DNA from: Bacteroidales bacterium UBA3143
Lineage (GTDB): Bacteria; Bacteroidota; Bacteroidia; Bacteroidales; Dysgonomonadaceae
Assembly (NCBI GenBank): GCA_002364735.1
Contig: DEZB01000071.1
Span: forward strand, 1-64,000
Reading direction: 5' to 3'
DNA length: 64,000 bases
Below the pieces are notes generated by a model. The model was given only the letters and a program-made list of their open reading frames with translations, did no database searches and was not told the origin of the DNA. This document shows, in pieces, positions 1-9,254 of this stretch. The number at the start of each line of letters is the position of its first letter. Position 1 is the stretch's first letter. The position numbers and the translations under genes are program-made.

Positions 1-123
1 AATTATCGTGCAAAGGTCTCAAAAGAATAATAGTTTTAAACCTTAATGTTGCTTGATTTTATTCATCTAAACACATAATTTTCGCTATCATTCATAGAAC
101 ATTTATCTCTTTTGAGAAAAAAT

Positions 124-161
124 AAAAGGCTGAACTTACATATCAATAAGGTCAGCCTTTT
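124..161 (-). terminator. Rho-independent terminator of the GH88-GH2 operon
   Basis: A perfect 10-bp inverted repeat (AAAAGGCTGA at 124-133, TCAGCCTTTT at 152-161) lies 20 bp past the GH2 stop codon. On the minus strand it is followed by a T-rich run (complement of 110-123), as expected for an intrinsic terminator. It marks the downstream end of the polysaccharide utilisation locus. Bases 1-123 hold no gene that I can see. Confidence 0.85.
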
Positions 162-181
162 AATTTGTATAGAGGCTTTAT

Positions 182-2662
182 TTATTTCACATTTACGAAA
201 ATTGTCTCTAAATCATCTGATGCGATTGAAACAAAATTCTCTTTGCCTTTTTTTATTAACTTTATAAGAGCTCTTCCATTGTAAGCTTGCACTTTTTGCG
301 AAGCATCCGAAGTGCCCATATTAATAACTAAGTGTCCATCTCCTGTTGAGTCAAATTGAATCTGCTTCTGTGAAGTCAAGCATCTCACACCGTTTTCGTC
401 AACAAGCTCAGCTTCAATCCAAGCATATTCGGGTTGATCTTCAATAATCTTAGCTTGGATAGTTGTTTCTTTTCCAAACTTTCGAGTTTCATAATCAAAT
501 GTGATTTCATCTTTTACTGTTTGATTTCCTTTCTTTGCAATAACCTTAATGTGGTTCTCACCTTTTACAAATGGGGTGACCCATCTTAGTCCAGCCGCTG
601 GAAAATCTTGACTATTTCGTTTCTTGACACCTAAACTTTTACCATTTACAAAAAGTTCAGCTTTAGTGCAATTAGAATAAACTTTAACTGTCTTTTCTTC
701 GTTTTCCTCGCCCCATCTAATTGGCCATGTGTGTCCGTAAATATGAGCCATAGGCTTGTCAGTCCAATATGACTGAAACACATAATATGATTCTTTAGGA
801 GTAAGATCGCGTTCACATACACCTTTCTGATTCATGTAAGGTGTTGGATTAATGGGTCGAACTGGAGTTGAAAAATCCTTGAAAGGCCAATATGCAGCAC
901 CAGTAAGCCACGGCATAGTCTCTTGCTCTTTCAGGTGCCAGTCAATTAAATCACATATATATGTTTCACTCCAATCTCCATCTTTTGATGCCCTTGAATT
1001 TCCACCATACAGTGAGGCATCTCCAGATCTCTCGTCTGCTTTGCTGCTTCCACTTTCAATCTTATCAAGATTGATATATGGATCTTCAGCATGACGGCGT
1101 GCATGACTATCACCTCCCCATTCCACATGCAAAAAGTGATTGGTTTGCTGCATTTCATGATGAGAAACTTTTTTATAATCTGTATATATACCTCTATACC
1201 ATCCCGCCCAAATAGAGGGAGAATATACATCAACAATATCTTTACAGAAATCGCATCGCCTTATGGCTGTCTTTCTGGTATTGTCTAATTGATGTGATAA
1301 CTGATTAAGCTCAATCATATAAGCCCTAATTTTATCTTTATCAAACTCAGGGAAATCACCAGGCCAATCATTCTCGTTTCCTAATCCCCATATTATAACT
1401 GAAGGATGATTACGGTGTTGCGTTATCATATTTGTTAGCATTCTTTTACCTTGCTCTTGATACTCTTTTCCACCTAAACCACCACGACACCAAGGAATTT
1501 CTTCCCAAACAAGCAATCCCAATCTATCACATTGCTCTAAAACAATGCGTGACTGTTGATAATGACCAAGACGGATAAAGTTTACACCCATCTCTTTCAT
1601 CATCTCCATTTCTTTAATTATCAAATCTTCGGTCATTGCTGCACCTAAACCTGCATGATCTTCATGTCGATGAGTACCTCTAAGTAAGAGTCTTTTTCCA
1701 TTTAAATGAAAAGGTCCATGTTGTTTAAACTCAAAATTTCTAAATCCAAACTTATCTTCATTTTCAGTTATTCCTGCAGAAGAAGATAATGTAATTTTAT
1801 ACGAATATAGGCTTGGATTGTCAGGCGACCAAAGTGCCGGTTTTGGAATTGCTGTTTTAAGAATTTCTTGTTCTTTAAAATCACTAATTACTACATTTTC
1901 ATCTATTATCAACTTATTGTCAGGCGCAAATATTTTCACATTCACTTTAGCATCTGCAATATCTGAGTAGTTATTAAAGATTGACTTAATTGAAAGAGTG
2001 CCCGTTTTGCCTGCTTCATCCACAGATGCATCAGTATGTATTGACTTAAAAGAAAGAGTAGGGGTGTAAACAAGATTTACATAACGATAAATTCCACCAT
2101 AAAGATTGAAGTCAGACAAGTCTGAAGGCATCATCTCTGTATCGCGGGTATTGTCCACACGAATTTCAATTGGAACTTTCCCTTTGTACTCTTTTGCTTC
2201 ATCAGAAGCAAGAAAGTCAGTTATGGCTTCACTAATATCTACTTCCCATTCATCATATCCACCAACATGTGAACCAACTTTTTGGGTATAAAGATAAACT
2301 TCGGCTTTTTGTCCAACTCCTTCAAAATGCAAAATAGTTCTTCCTTGTTCATAAGGGTTGTTTATAGATAATTGCGTTCTATACCAAGTTGGGCCTTCGT
2401 AGTAATTGACATCAGGGTCAACTGCATCAAAAGCATTATAACAATGAGGCAGAGAAACATTCTCCCAAATTGGTACTGTCTCCGCATTGAGCACATTAAA
2501 ATGTCTTACTGCTTCGTAAGGGCTACCTAAATCTCCTTTCAAAAACTCCCAACCATCATTTAATCTGTGTAAATTTGAATAATTAATCTGAGACTTAACC
2601 AGAATAGTTGAAATGAAAAGCAGAAAGATTACTCCTCCTGCTTTCAAAATATTATGTTTCAT
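182..2662 (-). CDS. Glycoside hydrolase family 2 (beta-galactosidase/beta-glucuronidase type)
   Basis: An 826-residue secreted GH2 glycosidase. A signal peptide (about 1-24) precedes the galactose-binding-like sugar-binding domain (about 35-200), an immunoglobulin-like domain (205-310), the TIM barrel (312-610) and C-terminal beta-sandwich material. The expected acid/base is Glu430 (WGLGNEND) and the nucleophile Glu514 (HVEWGG). It removes a terminal beta-linked sugar from oligosaccharides in the periplasm. The exact sugar (galactose, glucuronate or another) cannot be read from the motifs. Its start codon directly abuts the GH88 stop codon, so the two are co-transcribed and probably translationally coupled. 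It is the last gene of the locus. Confidence 0.9.
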   Translation of the reverse strand: MKHNILKAGGVIFLLFISTILVKSQINYSNLHRLNDGWEFLKGDLGSPYEAVRHFNVLNAETVPIWENVSLPHCYNAFDAVDPDVNYYEGPTWYRTQLSINNPYEQGRTILHFEGVGQKAEVYLYTQKVGSHVGGYDEWEVDISEAITDFLASDEAKEYKGKVPIEIRVDNTRDTEMMPSDLSDFNLYGGIYRYVNLVYTPTLSFKSIHTDASVDEAGKTGTLSIKSIFNNYSDIADAKVNVKIFAPDNKLIIDENVVISDFKEQEILKTAIPKPALWSPDNPSLYSYKITLSSSAGITENEDKFGFRNFEFKQHGPFHLNGKRLLLRGTHRHEDHAGLGAAMTEDLIIKEMEMMKEMGVNFIRLGHYQQSRIVLEQCDRLGLLVWEEIPWCRGGLGGKEYQEQGKRMLTNMITQHRNHPSVIIWGLGNENDWPGDFPEFDKDKIRAYMIELNQLSHQLDNTRKTAIRRCDFCKDIVDVYSPSIWAGWYRGIYTDYKKVSHHEMQQTNHFLHVEWGGDSHARRHAEDPYINLDKIESGSSKADERSGDASLYGGNSRASKDGDWSETYICDLIDWHLKEQETMPWLTGAAYWPFKDFSTPVRPINPTPYMNQKGVCERDLTPKESYYVFQSYWTDKPMAHIYGHTWPIRWGEENEEKTVKVYSNCTKAELFVNGKSLGVKKRNSQDFPAAGLRWVTPFVKGENHIKVIAKKGNQTVKDEITFDYETRKFGKETTIQAKIIEDQPEYAWIEAELVDENGVRCLTSQKQIQFDSTGDGHLVINMGTSDASQKVQAYNGRALIKLIKKGKENFVSIASDDLETIFVNVK

Positions 2663-3904
2663 TTAAAATAAACCTTTACCTGATTCTAATTTTTGTTTTC
2701 TAAGAAGTGCTTCCAGGAAAAAATAATCTGCATAAACTAAGGGAACATTTATCTCTGAGTTTAAAGACTTTGCACCTGTGCTCTGTAATAACAGAAATCC
2801 ACCATCTGAGTTTAGAGTTGCTCTATAATTATTGGTTAGATTTTCGACAATTGTATCAGCCCATTTTTTATATTGGTCTGCCTTGTCACCACCATAAGTA
2901 CTTAGTTCATAGAGAGCAGATGCTGTAATGGTTGCTGCAGAAACATCGCGTTCTTCGTTTGGAATGTTTGGTGCATCGAAATCCCAATATGGAATAAGAT
3001 CTTCTGGTAGATTGGGATTGGTGAAAATGAAATTAGCAACATTTCTTGCAACATCAAGATATGCTTCATCTTTAGTATCTCTGTAAGTAGCAGTAAATCC
3101 ATAAAGAGCCCAAGCTTCTCCTCTCGACCAAGTTGACTCATCCTGGTAACCTTGATGCTGGTTCCTATGCAATACTTCACCTGTAATTGTGTCGTAATCT
3201 ATTACGTGATATGTGCTATAGTCAGGACGAAAATGATTTTCCATCGTTGTGTTAGCGTGTGTAACAGCAATATTATAGAAAGTAGAATCACCAGTTTCTT
3301 TAAAAGCCCAGAAAAGCAATTCAAGATTCATCATGTTATCAATTATAACTGGACATTGCCATTTATCTTTGTTATGATCCCATGAACGGATAGTCTTAGC
3401 GTTCGGTACATAACGAGTAATTAAAGATTTAGCAGCCTGCAATATAACTGGCTTGTAACTTTGATCATCAGTTAAACGCAAACCATTTCCATAACTATCA
3501 AAAATCATGAAACCTAAATCATGCGTTCCTGTGTTCATTTTTTCTTTTTCTACAGTAGCAGTAAATTCTCTTGCTTTTGCCTCCCATTTAGGATCTTTTG
3601 TATATTCATACATATACCATAGAGAGCCTGGAAAAAAGCCGCTCGTCCATTCACGTGAAGGTCTCATTCTTAATGTGCCATCTTCATTTAATGTGCGTGG
3701 ACTAACTAATGGGTTTTTTGCTTTAACATCGGCATCACGTGTATCATTTTGTATTGCCGAGTCAATTACCTGAAAAGCATAATCGAACTGTTTTGATGCA
3801 AAATCAAAATTGTCCTTAATAATGTTTGTTTTAGTGTTTGTTTTACATGAAGAGAATAGCAAAACTACTCCCAAAATTGATGTAATAAAAAAAATCTTTC
3901 TCAT
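2663..3904 (-). CDS. GH88 unsaturated glucuronyl hydrolase, lipoprotein
   Basis: A 413-residue lipoprotein with a lipobox ending in Cys20 (LLFSSC), followed by an alpha/alpha-barrel of the GH88 type. By family comparison the catalytic aspartates are Asp129 (HDLGFM) and Asp189 (IIDNMMN); their 60-residue spacing fits the 61 of the Bacillus enzyme. GH88 enzymes hydrate and release the 4,5-unsaturated uronic acid that polysaccharide lyases leave at the non-reducing end. This implies a uronic acid-containing substrate and a lyase, yet no lyase is encoded nearby. A related family (GH105) is less likely given the HDLGFM and NMMN motifs. It has its own promoter upstream. Confidence 0.85.
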   Translation of the reverse strand: MRKIFFITSILGVVLLFSSCKTNTKTNIIKDNFDFASKQFDYAFQVIDSAIQNDTRDADVKAKNPLVSPRTLNEDGTLRMRPSREWTSGFFPGSLWYMYEYTKDPKWEAKAREFTATVEKEKMNTGTHDLGFMIFDSYGNGLRLTDDQSYKPVILQAAKSLITRYVPNAKTIRSWDHNKDKWQCPVIIDNMMNLELLFWAFKETGDSTFYNIAVTHANTTMENHFRPDYSTYHVIDYDTITGEVLHRNQHQGYQDESTWSRGEAWALYGFTATYRDTKDEAYLDVARNVANFIFTNPNLPEDLIPYWDFDAPNIPNEERDVSAATITASALYELSTYGGDKADQYKKWADTIVENLTNNYRATLNSDGGFLLLQSTGAKSLNSEINVPLVYADYFFLEALLRKQKLESGKGLF

Positions 3905-3946
3905 AATTTCATTCTTAAAAATTAAATAGCTTGCGTTGATTAAAAG

Positions 3947-3974
3947 AAAAACGATAACTTAAGTTATTGTTTTC
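3947..3974 (-). promoter_or_regulatory. Palindrome in the GH88 leader (operator or attenuator)
   Basis: The centre is a perfect 14-bp palindrome (ATAACTTAAGTTAT, 3954-3967). Complementarity extends outward to about 11-14 bp per arm with one G-U type pair. It lies some 40 bp before the GH88 start and downstream of the predicted promoter. On the minus strand it is followed by a T-rich run. It could be a dimeric regulator site or a terminator-like attenuator; the sequence alone does not decide. Confidence 0.45.
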
Positions 3975-4115
3975 ATTGATTATTATTATTATTAATATTT
4001 CTTCTTTACTTTATAATGTGTTTCTAAAGTGCAAAAACACACCCTCCATTCTACTACTTACCATTATATTGTTAGTCTTTAAGTAACATGATAGAGATTT
4101 CATTAAAAACTTTAA

Positions 4116-4146
4116 CAAATATATGTAATTCATTTGTATTTACAAA
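4116..4146 (-). promoter_or_regulatory. Bacteroidota-type promoter for GH88-GH2
   Basis: On the minus strand TTTG (4146-4143) is followed after 19 bp by TATATTTG (4123-4116). This matches the TTTG-N19-TAnnTTTG consensus of the primary sigma factor of Bacteroidota. It lets the two glycosidases be expressed apart from susCD. Confidence 0.7.
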
Positions 4147-4179
4147 CATTAGTGGAAAATAAATAGGTTTAATAAAAGT

Positions 4180-4206
4180 ATTCCCAACAGTAAGACCGCT
4201 GGGAAT
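4180..4206 (-). terminator. Terminator or attenuator after susD
   Basis: Arms ATTCCCA (4180-4186) and TGGGAAT (4200-4206) are perfectly complementary. On the minus strand they are followed by ACTTTTATT. The hairpin lies 10 bp past the SusD stop codon. It may end or reduce susCD transcription before the glycosidases. Confidence 0.6.
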
Positions 4207-4215
4207 GTTTTGAAA

Positions 4216-5688
4216 TTATTTATAAAGGTTGTTTTGAATCAAATTAGGATTTGCATCTAATTCATTTTGTGGAATAGGAAACACATAATGTTTATCTTCA
4301 ACAGTGAATTTTGTTATTCGCTTTTTCATTAAATCCATACGCTTCATATCAAACCAAGCATGTCCTTCTGCGCATAGCTCCCAAAGTCTTTCCTGATAAA
4401 TAGCTTCACGGAATGTTTCCTTTGTGAAGTCTGTAGTCTTTAGAAGTGTAAGACCTGCTCTTTCTCTTACTCTGTTAATACCATACAAAGCATTAGCAGT
4501 TGGCCCATTTACTTCATTTTCGGCTTCCGAGTGCATCAGTAATAGATCAGAGAATCTCGTTATATAAAAATTCAAGCCATAATCGGATGTCCTGGCACCA
4601 ACATCGTCTCTGTCTTGGTATTTATTATAGTGTGGTATACTTATATTTCCTGGATAGGTCCAAGTTACACTTGGGTCGTTATATCCTTGATATGATAAAA
4701 CAAAAGTTTTAGGTCTTCGTTTATCACTTACCGACATTGATTCAAAGAATTCTTTTTCCACAACAAATGAAGACCATCCACCTAATTTTTGTTGATCTCC
4801 ATTTCTTATTCCAGAAAATGTTTGAAGATCCCATCCTACATTTTTATTACTAATATATTCAACACTGAAGATATATTCAGGACCGTGCTCATTATTTACA
4901 GAAAAAACATCTTCGTAATCAACTTCTAAATTATATCCATAAGTAGCGTTATCAATTGTTGATTTTGCTTCTTGTGAAGCTTTGGCCCAATATTCAGCTT
5001 TGTTCCATGGTTTTCCTGCATAAGTCAGGTAAGCCTTTGCTAATATTGTTTGTGCAGCACCAGATGTTGCCCTACCAACGTTAGCTCCATCATATTTAGG
5101 TTTCAAGTTGTTTTTGGCAAACTCCAAATCTTCGAAAATTAACTTCCAAACACCATCAGATACATTTTCATTAGTAGGCTCTAATTCGTCCATGTTTAAT
5201 TCTGTTTTCAAAGGAACGTTTTCGAAAAAACGAACGAGATATAGATAGGCAAGACCTCTTAAGAAACGAGTTTCACCTGTTACTTGTTCTTTCGCTCCAT
5301 TTGTTGTAAATTCTATACCATCAATACGACTTAATAACGTATTAGCACGATTAACCATTACATACAGCTGCGCCCAGATATCGTAAAATGGACCTGAACT
5401 TGGACTCCAAGTATATTCATCCATTTCGGTACGCCAAGCTTCACCAGAAAAATTTGGCCATGTTGCTTCACTTGGAAATTCAGCAGCCAATAGAGCTTGT
5501 CGTTTTAAGAGACTACTGCTTTGCATCGCATTATATACTGAGATCAATGCAGCCTGTGCGTCTTGTTCAGTTTTGTAAAAATTTAAAGGAGTTATATTGC
5601 TATAAACCTTTTCTTCTAAAAAGCTATCGTGACAACTATTTAAGAGAAAGATAGTGGCTATTAAAAGATATATTATTTTTGTTTTCAT
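4216..5688 (-). CDS. SusD/RagB-family outer-membrane glycan-binding lipoprotein
   Basis: A 490-residue SusD-like lipoprotein with a lipobox at Cys19 (LLNSC). It has the usual TPR-helical N-terminal part (NFYKTEQDAQAALISVYNAM at about 36-55) and the SusD C-terminal motif region (RFSDLLLMHSEAENEV, then RVRERAGL and ERLWELCAEGHAWFDMKR). It sits on the cell surface as a lid on the SusC channel and captures oligosaccharides. It follows susC with only a 20-bp gap, the standard order. The ligand cannot be read from the sequence. Confidence 0.95.
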   Translation of the reverse strand: MKTKIIYLLIATIFLLNSCHDSFLEEKVYSNITPLNFYKTEQDAQAALISVYNAMQSSSLLKRQALLAAEFPSEATWPNFSGEAWRTEMDEYTWSPSSGPFYDIWAQLYVMVNRANTLLSRIDGIEFTTNGAKEQVTGETRFLRGLAYLYLVRFFENVPLKTELNMDELEPTNENVSDGVWKLIFEDLEFAKNNLKPKYDGANVGRATSGAAQTILAKAYLTYAGKPWNKAEYWAKASQEAKSTIDNATYGYNLEVDYEDVFSVNNEHGPEYIFSVEYISNKNVGWDLQTFSGIRNGDQQKLGGWSSFVVEKEFFESMSVSDKRRPKTFVLSYQGYNDPSVTWTYPGNISIPHYNKYQDRDDVGARTSDYGLNFYITRFSDLLLMHSEAENEVNGPTANALYGINRVRERAGLTLLKTTDFTKETFREAIYQERLWELCAEGHAWFDMKRMDLMKKRITKFTVEDKHYVFPIPQNELDANPNLIQNNLYK

Positions 5689-5708
5689 ATTTATAATTTT
5701 TTTGTTGC

Positions 5709-8700
5709 TTAAAAATTAAGATTTACACCAACTAAAAAAGCTTTTGATGCAGGATACGCATTGTGATCTACTCCTAATTGTAAATTGCTGTTACCTGGTG
5801 AATTCACTTCAGGGTCAAATCCTGAATAATTGGTTATCGTTATTAAGTTTTGTCCTGTTACGTAAAGTCTTGCTGAGTTAATTCCTTTAATGGTTCTAAA
5901 TGTATAACCTAAATTTATCGTTTTAAAACGGAGATAACTACCATCTTCCACTAACCAATCTGACTGCAATAGTAATGGATTAACAGTAACTCTTGCTCTT
6001 GGCACATCTGTATTAGTGTTAGTAGGTGTCCAGCGATCTAAGATTTCTCTTCTTTGATTACCCCATGGGCCAGAAACATTTGTTTCAGCTCTTTGAACAT
6101 TTAAAATGTCGTTGCCTTCTGAACCTTGAATATAAACTGATAAATCAAATCCTTTATAAGAGAAATTATTTGTCCAGCCGTATATAAATTTAGGATTTGG
6201 ATCTCCTACAATCATTCTGTCTTCAGAGTAATTTATCTTGCCATCACCATTTTTATCAACAAATCTCATATCGCCCAGCCTGTCATTATTAGAGGATTTA
6301 GGTCCTTTATCTAATTGTGCTTGGTCTTGAAATACACCATCATATTTTAGCATATTCCAAACACCTACAGGTAGTCCAGGTTCGAGCCAGCTACCACTTA
6401 CTTTTAGATGACCTGATAATGATCCTTGTGTAGAAGGCGAATACCCAGGAATTTCTAAAACTTTGTTTCTGTTTCGAGACCAATTAACTTGTGTATTCCA
6501 CTTGAACTCTCCTGTGAAAACGTCTGCGCCAATAGCCAATTCAACACCTTTATTTTCTAAGCTACCAATGTTTTTAAAAATACTGGTAAAACCAGAAGAT
6601 GAAGGGATGCTTAAATTCCACAATAAGTCCGTTGTCTTTTTATAATAGTAATCAGCTACAATAGTCAATCTATTATTAAACAATCCGAAATCAATACCAA
6701 TATCTGTTGTTCCAGTTGTTTCCCATTTCAAATTAGGGTTAGGAATATTGTTTGGTCCTATTCCAGATGTTAGTTCATTCCCAATAGGATAATTCATAGT
6801 ACCCAGCATTGCTTGAGATAAATAATTGCCAATATTCTGATTACCAGTTTTACCATAACTTAGCCTAAGCTTTAAGTTAGATAGCCAGTCAAAATCTTCC
6901 ATAAAATACTCTTCCGAAAGTCTCCAAGCTAATGCTGCAGATGGAAAAAACGCCCATTTATTATTATCTCCAAATCTTGAACTGCCATCTGCACGTCCTG
7001 TAAGTGTTAGTAAATACCTATCTCTGAAAATATAATTAATCCTTCCTAAATAAGAAGCTAATTGACTTTGGTTTTGAAATGACCCAGGAGAGGAGTAAGT
7101 AGTTCCAGCACCTAAGTTGTTTGCTCCAAATAAATCTGAAGTGAAATCACTTGAACCTGCATTGAAATTTTTATAGTTGAAAGTTTGCCAAGTATAACCT
7201 AATACTCCGCTAACTGAGTGGTCCCCAAACACATTGTTATAAGATAATGTGTTTTCATTTAAATAAGAAGTTTCTCTTACATTTCTTTGATATGCTTCAC
7301 CACTACTACTTAATCCTATAAATGTTTCTTTTGGCCAATATACTTCTCTATTTGAAGAAGACATGTCAGCACCAAAAGTTACTTTGAGGGTTAAATGCTT
7401 TACAATTTCCCAGTTAGCATCAATTGAACCTAAGAAACGATTTATTTCATGATTTTCAATATAATGATTAGCAATTGCAACAGGGTTTTGTGCAGGTGTT
7501 CCACCAGGAGTAGGGTTGGTTGTGGTGTAATCTCCATCTTTATCATAAATAGGAAATGTTGGAGGCATCAGAAGCACACCCCAAACTATTGAACCACTAC
7601 TACCTCCGTCACCTTCTGAAGTTGTACCTTTAGCCCAACTATGAATAGCTGACAAGTTGCTGTTAACGTCAAGGTTAGGTAGAACCTTTATTCCAAGATT
7701 AGATCTAAATGAAGCTCTATTAAAATCGGTGTTTTTGATAATACCTTCTTGAGAAAAATACCCACCTCCAATTGAATATTTTATTGCTTCTGTTCCACCA
7801 TTAATTCCAATGTTGTAATTTGAAATAGGTGCATCAACAAATACTTCATCTTGATAATCTACACCTTCTCCTAACTCAGACACTTCAGGAAAATAATATG
7901 GGTTATTTGCATCAGGAAATGCAGGACTAAGACCTTCATATGCTCTGGCTTCATTTACCAATATTCCAAATTCTGTTGCATTCATCATGTCCAGTTTTTT
8001 TGATAGCATTTGAGTGCCATAGTATGCGTCAAAAGAAATTTTAGGTTTGCCTGTAGTTCCTTTTTTTGTTGTTATTAGTACAACTCCATTTGCACCACGA
8101 GATCCATAAATTGCAGTTGCAGAAGCGTCTTTCAAAATATCCATAGACTCAATATCTGCACTATTTATGGTTGCTAAAGGGTTTTGACCAATTCCACTAC
8201 CACCAGCAGAACTTCCTGCGGATATTGGAAAACCATCAACAACAAATAAAGGCTCATTACTACTACTTAAAGAATTACCTCCTCTAATTCTGATTGAGAC
8301 CTTGCCACCAGGTGCTGAAGAAGCCTGAGTAACCTGCACACCCGCTGCTTTACCTTGTAGTGCTTGATCTAATGATGTTACAGGAGAATTTTGAATATCT
8401 TCGGATTTTATGGATGATACTGAACCAGTAAGGTCTTTTTTCCTAACAGTTCCATATCCTACTACAACGATTTCGTCCAGTAATTCGGTTTCTTCTTTAA
8501 GAACAACATTAATATTTGATCTACCATTAACATCAACGACCTGGGTTAACATTCCAATATAAGAGAACTCGATTTTCGAATTTGCTGGAATGTTGGTAAA
8601 ATTAAAATTTCCGTTAGCATCTGTAACTGTCCCAGTAGTTGTACCCACTACTCTTGCAGCAACACCAATAAGTGTTTCACCAGATTCATCTACAACATTA

Positions 8701-8801
8701 CCCTTCACACTTATGTTTTGGGCAGACAGGGCTGATGAAAATAACCATAATAGCATCAACAGAATAGTACTGATTGATTTAGTTTTTTTTACATGTTTCA
8801 T
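5709..8801 (-). CDS. SusC/RagA-family TonB-linked outer-membrane receptor
   Basis: A 1030-residue SusC-type TonB-dependent transporter. A signal peptide (about 1-27) precedes a carboxypeptidase-regulatory-like domain (about 30-105), a TonB-box-like stretch (EIVVVGYGTVRKKDLTGSV), the plug domain (about 118-230; LEQALQGK-like LDQALQGKAAGVQV) and a long beta-barrel ending in aromatic residue F1030. It imports oligosaccharides across the outer membrane with its SusD partner, powered by TonB-ExbBD. There is no N-terminal anti-sigma-interacting (STN) domain, and no ECF sigma/anti-sigma pair or hybrid two-component regulator is next to it, so the regulator must lie elsewhere. Confidence 0.95.
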   Translation of the reverse strand: MKHVKKTKSISTILLMLLWLFSSALSAQNISVKGNVVDESGETLIGVAARVVGTTTGTVTDANGNFNFTNIPANSKIEFSYIGMLTQVVDVNGRSNINVVLKEETELLDEIVVVGYGTVRKKDLTGSVSSIKSEDIQNSPVTSLDQALQGKAAGVQVTQASSAPGGKVSIRIRGGNSLSSSNEPLFVVDGFPISAGSSAGGSGIGQNPLATINSADIESMDILKDASATAIYGSRGANGVVLITTKKGTTGKPKISFDAYYGTQMLSKKLDMMNATEFGILVNEARAYEGLSPAFPDANNPYYFPEVSELGEGVDYQDEVFVDAPISNYNIGINGGTEAIKYSIGGGYFSQEGIIKNTDFNRASFRSNLGIKVLPNLDVNSNLSAIHSWAKGTTSEGDGGSSGSIVWGVLLMPPTFPIYDKDGDYTTTNPTPGGTPAQNPVAIANHYIENHEINRFLGSIDANWEIVKHLTLKVTFGADMSSSNREVYWPKETFIGLSSSGEAYQRNVRETSYLNENTLSYNNVFGDHSVSGVLGYTWQTFNYKNFNAGSSDFTSDLFGANNLGAGTTYSSPGSFQNQSQLASYLGRINYIFRDRYLLTLTGRADGSSRFGDNNKWAFFPSAALAWRLSEEYFMEDFDWLSNLKLRLSYGKTGNQNIGNYLSQAMLGTMNYPIGNELTSGIGPNNIPNPNLKWETTGTTDIGIDFGLFNNRLTIVADYYYKKTTDLLWNLSIPSSSGFTSIFKNIGSLENKGVELAIGADVFTGEFKWNTQVNWSRNRNKVLEIPGYSPSTQGSLSGHLKVSGSWLEPGLPVGVWNMLKYDGVFQDQAQLDKGPKSSNNDRLGDMRFVDKNGDGKINYSEDRMIVGDPNPKFIYGWTNNFSYKGFDLSVYIQGSEGNDILNVQRAETNVSGPWGNQRREILDRWTPTNTNTDVPRARVTVNPLLLQSDWLVEDGSYLRFKTINLGYTFRTIKGINSARLYVTGQNLITITNYSGFDPEVNSPGNSNLQLGVDHNAYPASKAFLVGVNLNF

Positions 8802-9254
8802 TTTGCGTTTTTTAATAGTGATTTTGCGTTTTGAGAATCGATTAAATTTAAATGATTTTTTTTATATGACTGTGTTACCTTAAGAAGAAGCAGCTTCCTA
8901 ATTTTATTCTGCAAAAATAACTATAAAATAATGATATCATGTGAAAGCTTAGTTAAAACAAACGTTAAACAAGTTGAATTGAGTGATTAGAGTAATAAAT
9001 ATAATTTAAAAGCTTATAACTGCATGTAAAATTATGTAGTTTATGCTTATTAAAATCAATACGGTCTTGTCTTGGGTAAAAACAAATATTTTATTTTCGT
9101 GCAATATTTAGAAAGCTAATTAATTATTATCTGCACAATTAATAAACATGACAGTTAAAAAAGTCATATTGAAGAACTTTATAGAGACTTTATTGTTTTT
9201 TTAGTGCTAAATATAAACTTAAAGCGACTAAAGAATTAATAATATAACACGATT
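8802..9254. other. Divergent intergenic region (susC / barrel gene)
   Basis: A 453-bp AT-rich spacer between the divergent susC and outer-membrane barrel genes. It has no plausible gene. I see a -7-like element for susC at 8912-8919 but no matching -33 element, and nothing convincing for the rightward gene (TATTTTCG at 9092-9099 is one base from the -7 consensus). Confidence 0.5.
8912..8919 (-). promoter_or_regulatory. Possible -7 element of susC
   Basis: On the minus strand this reads TATTTTTG, matching TAnnTTTG, 111 bp before the susC start. No TTTG lies at the proper distance upstream (TTTC is the nearest), which would suit a promoter that needs an activator. Confidence 0.35.

Larger units (their letters stand above)
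3905..4215. other. Intergenic leader between susD and GH88
   Basis: This 311-bp stretch has no gene. It holds a hairpin after susD (4180-4206), a near-consensus promoter reading toward GH88 (4116-4146), and a long palindrome in the resulting leader (about 3947-3974). It implies a 5' leader of about 200 nt on the GH88-GH2 transcript. Confidence 0.7.

Noticed and set aside
946..1236. Open frame of 96 codons inside the GH2 gene
   Set aside because: It lies wholly within the GH2 gene in another frame and has no recognisable domain.
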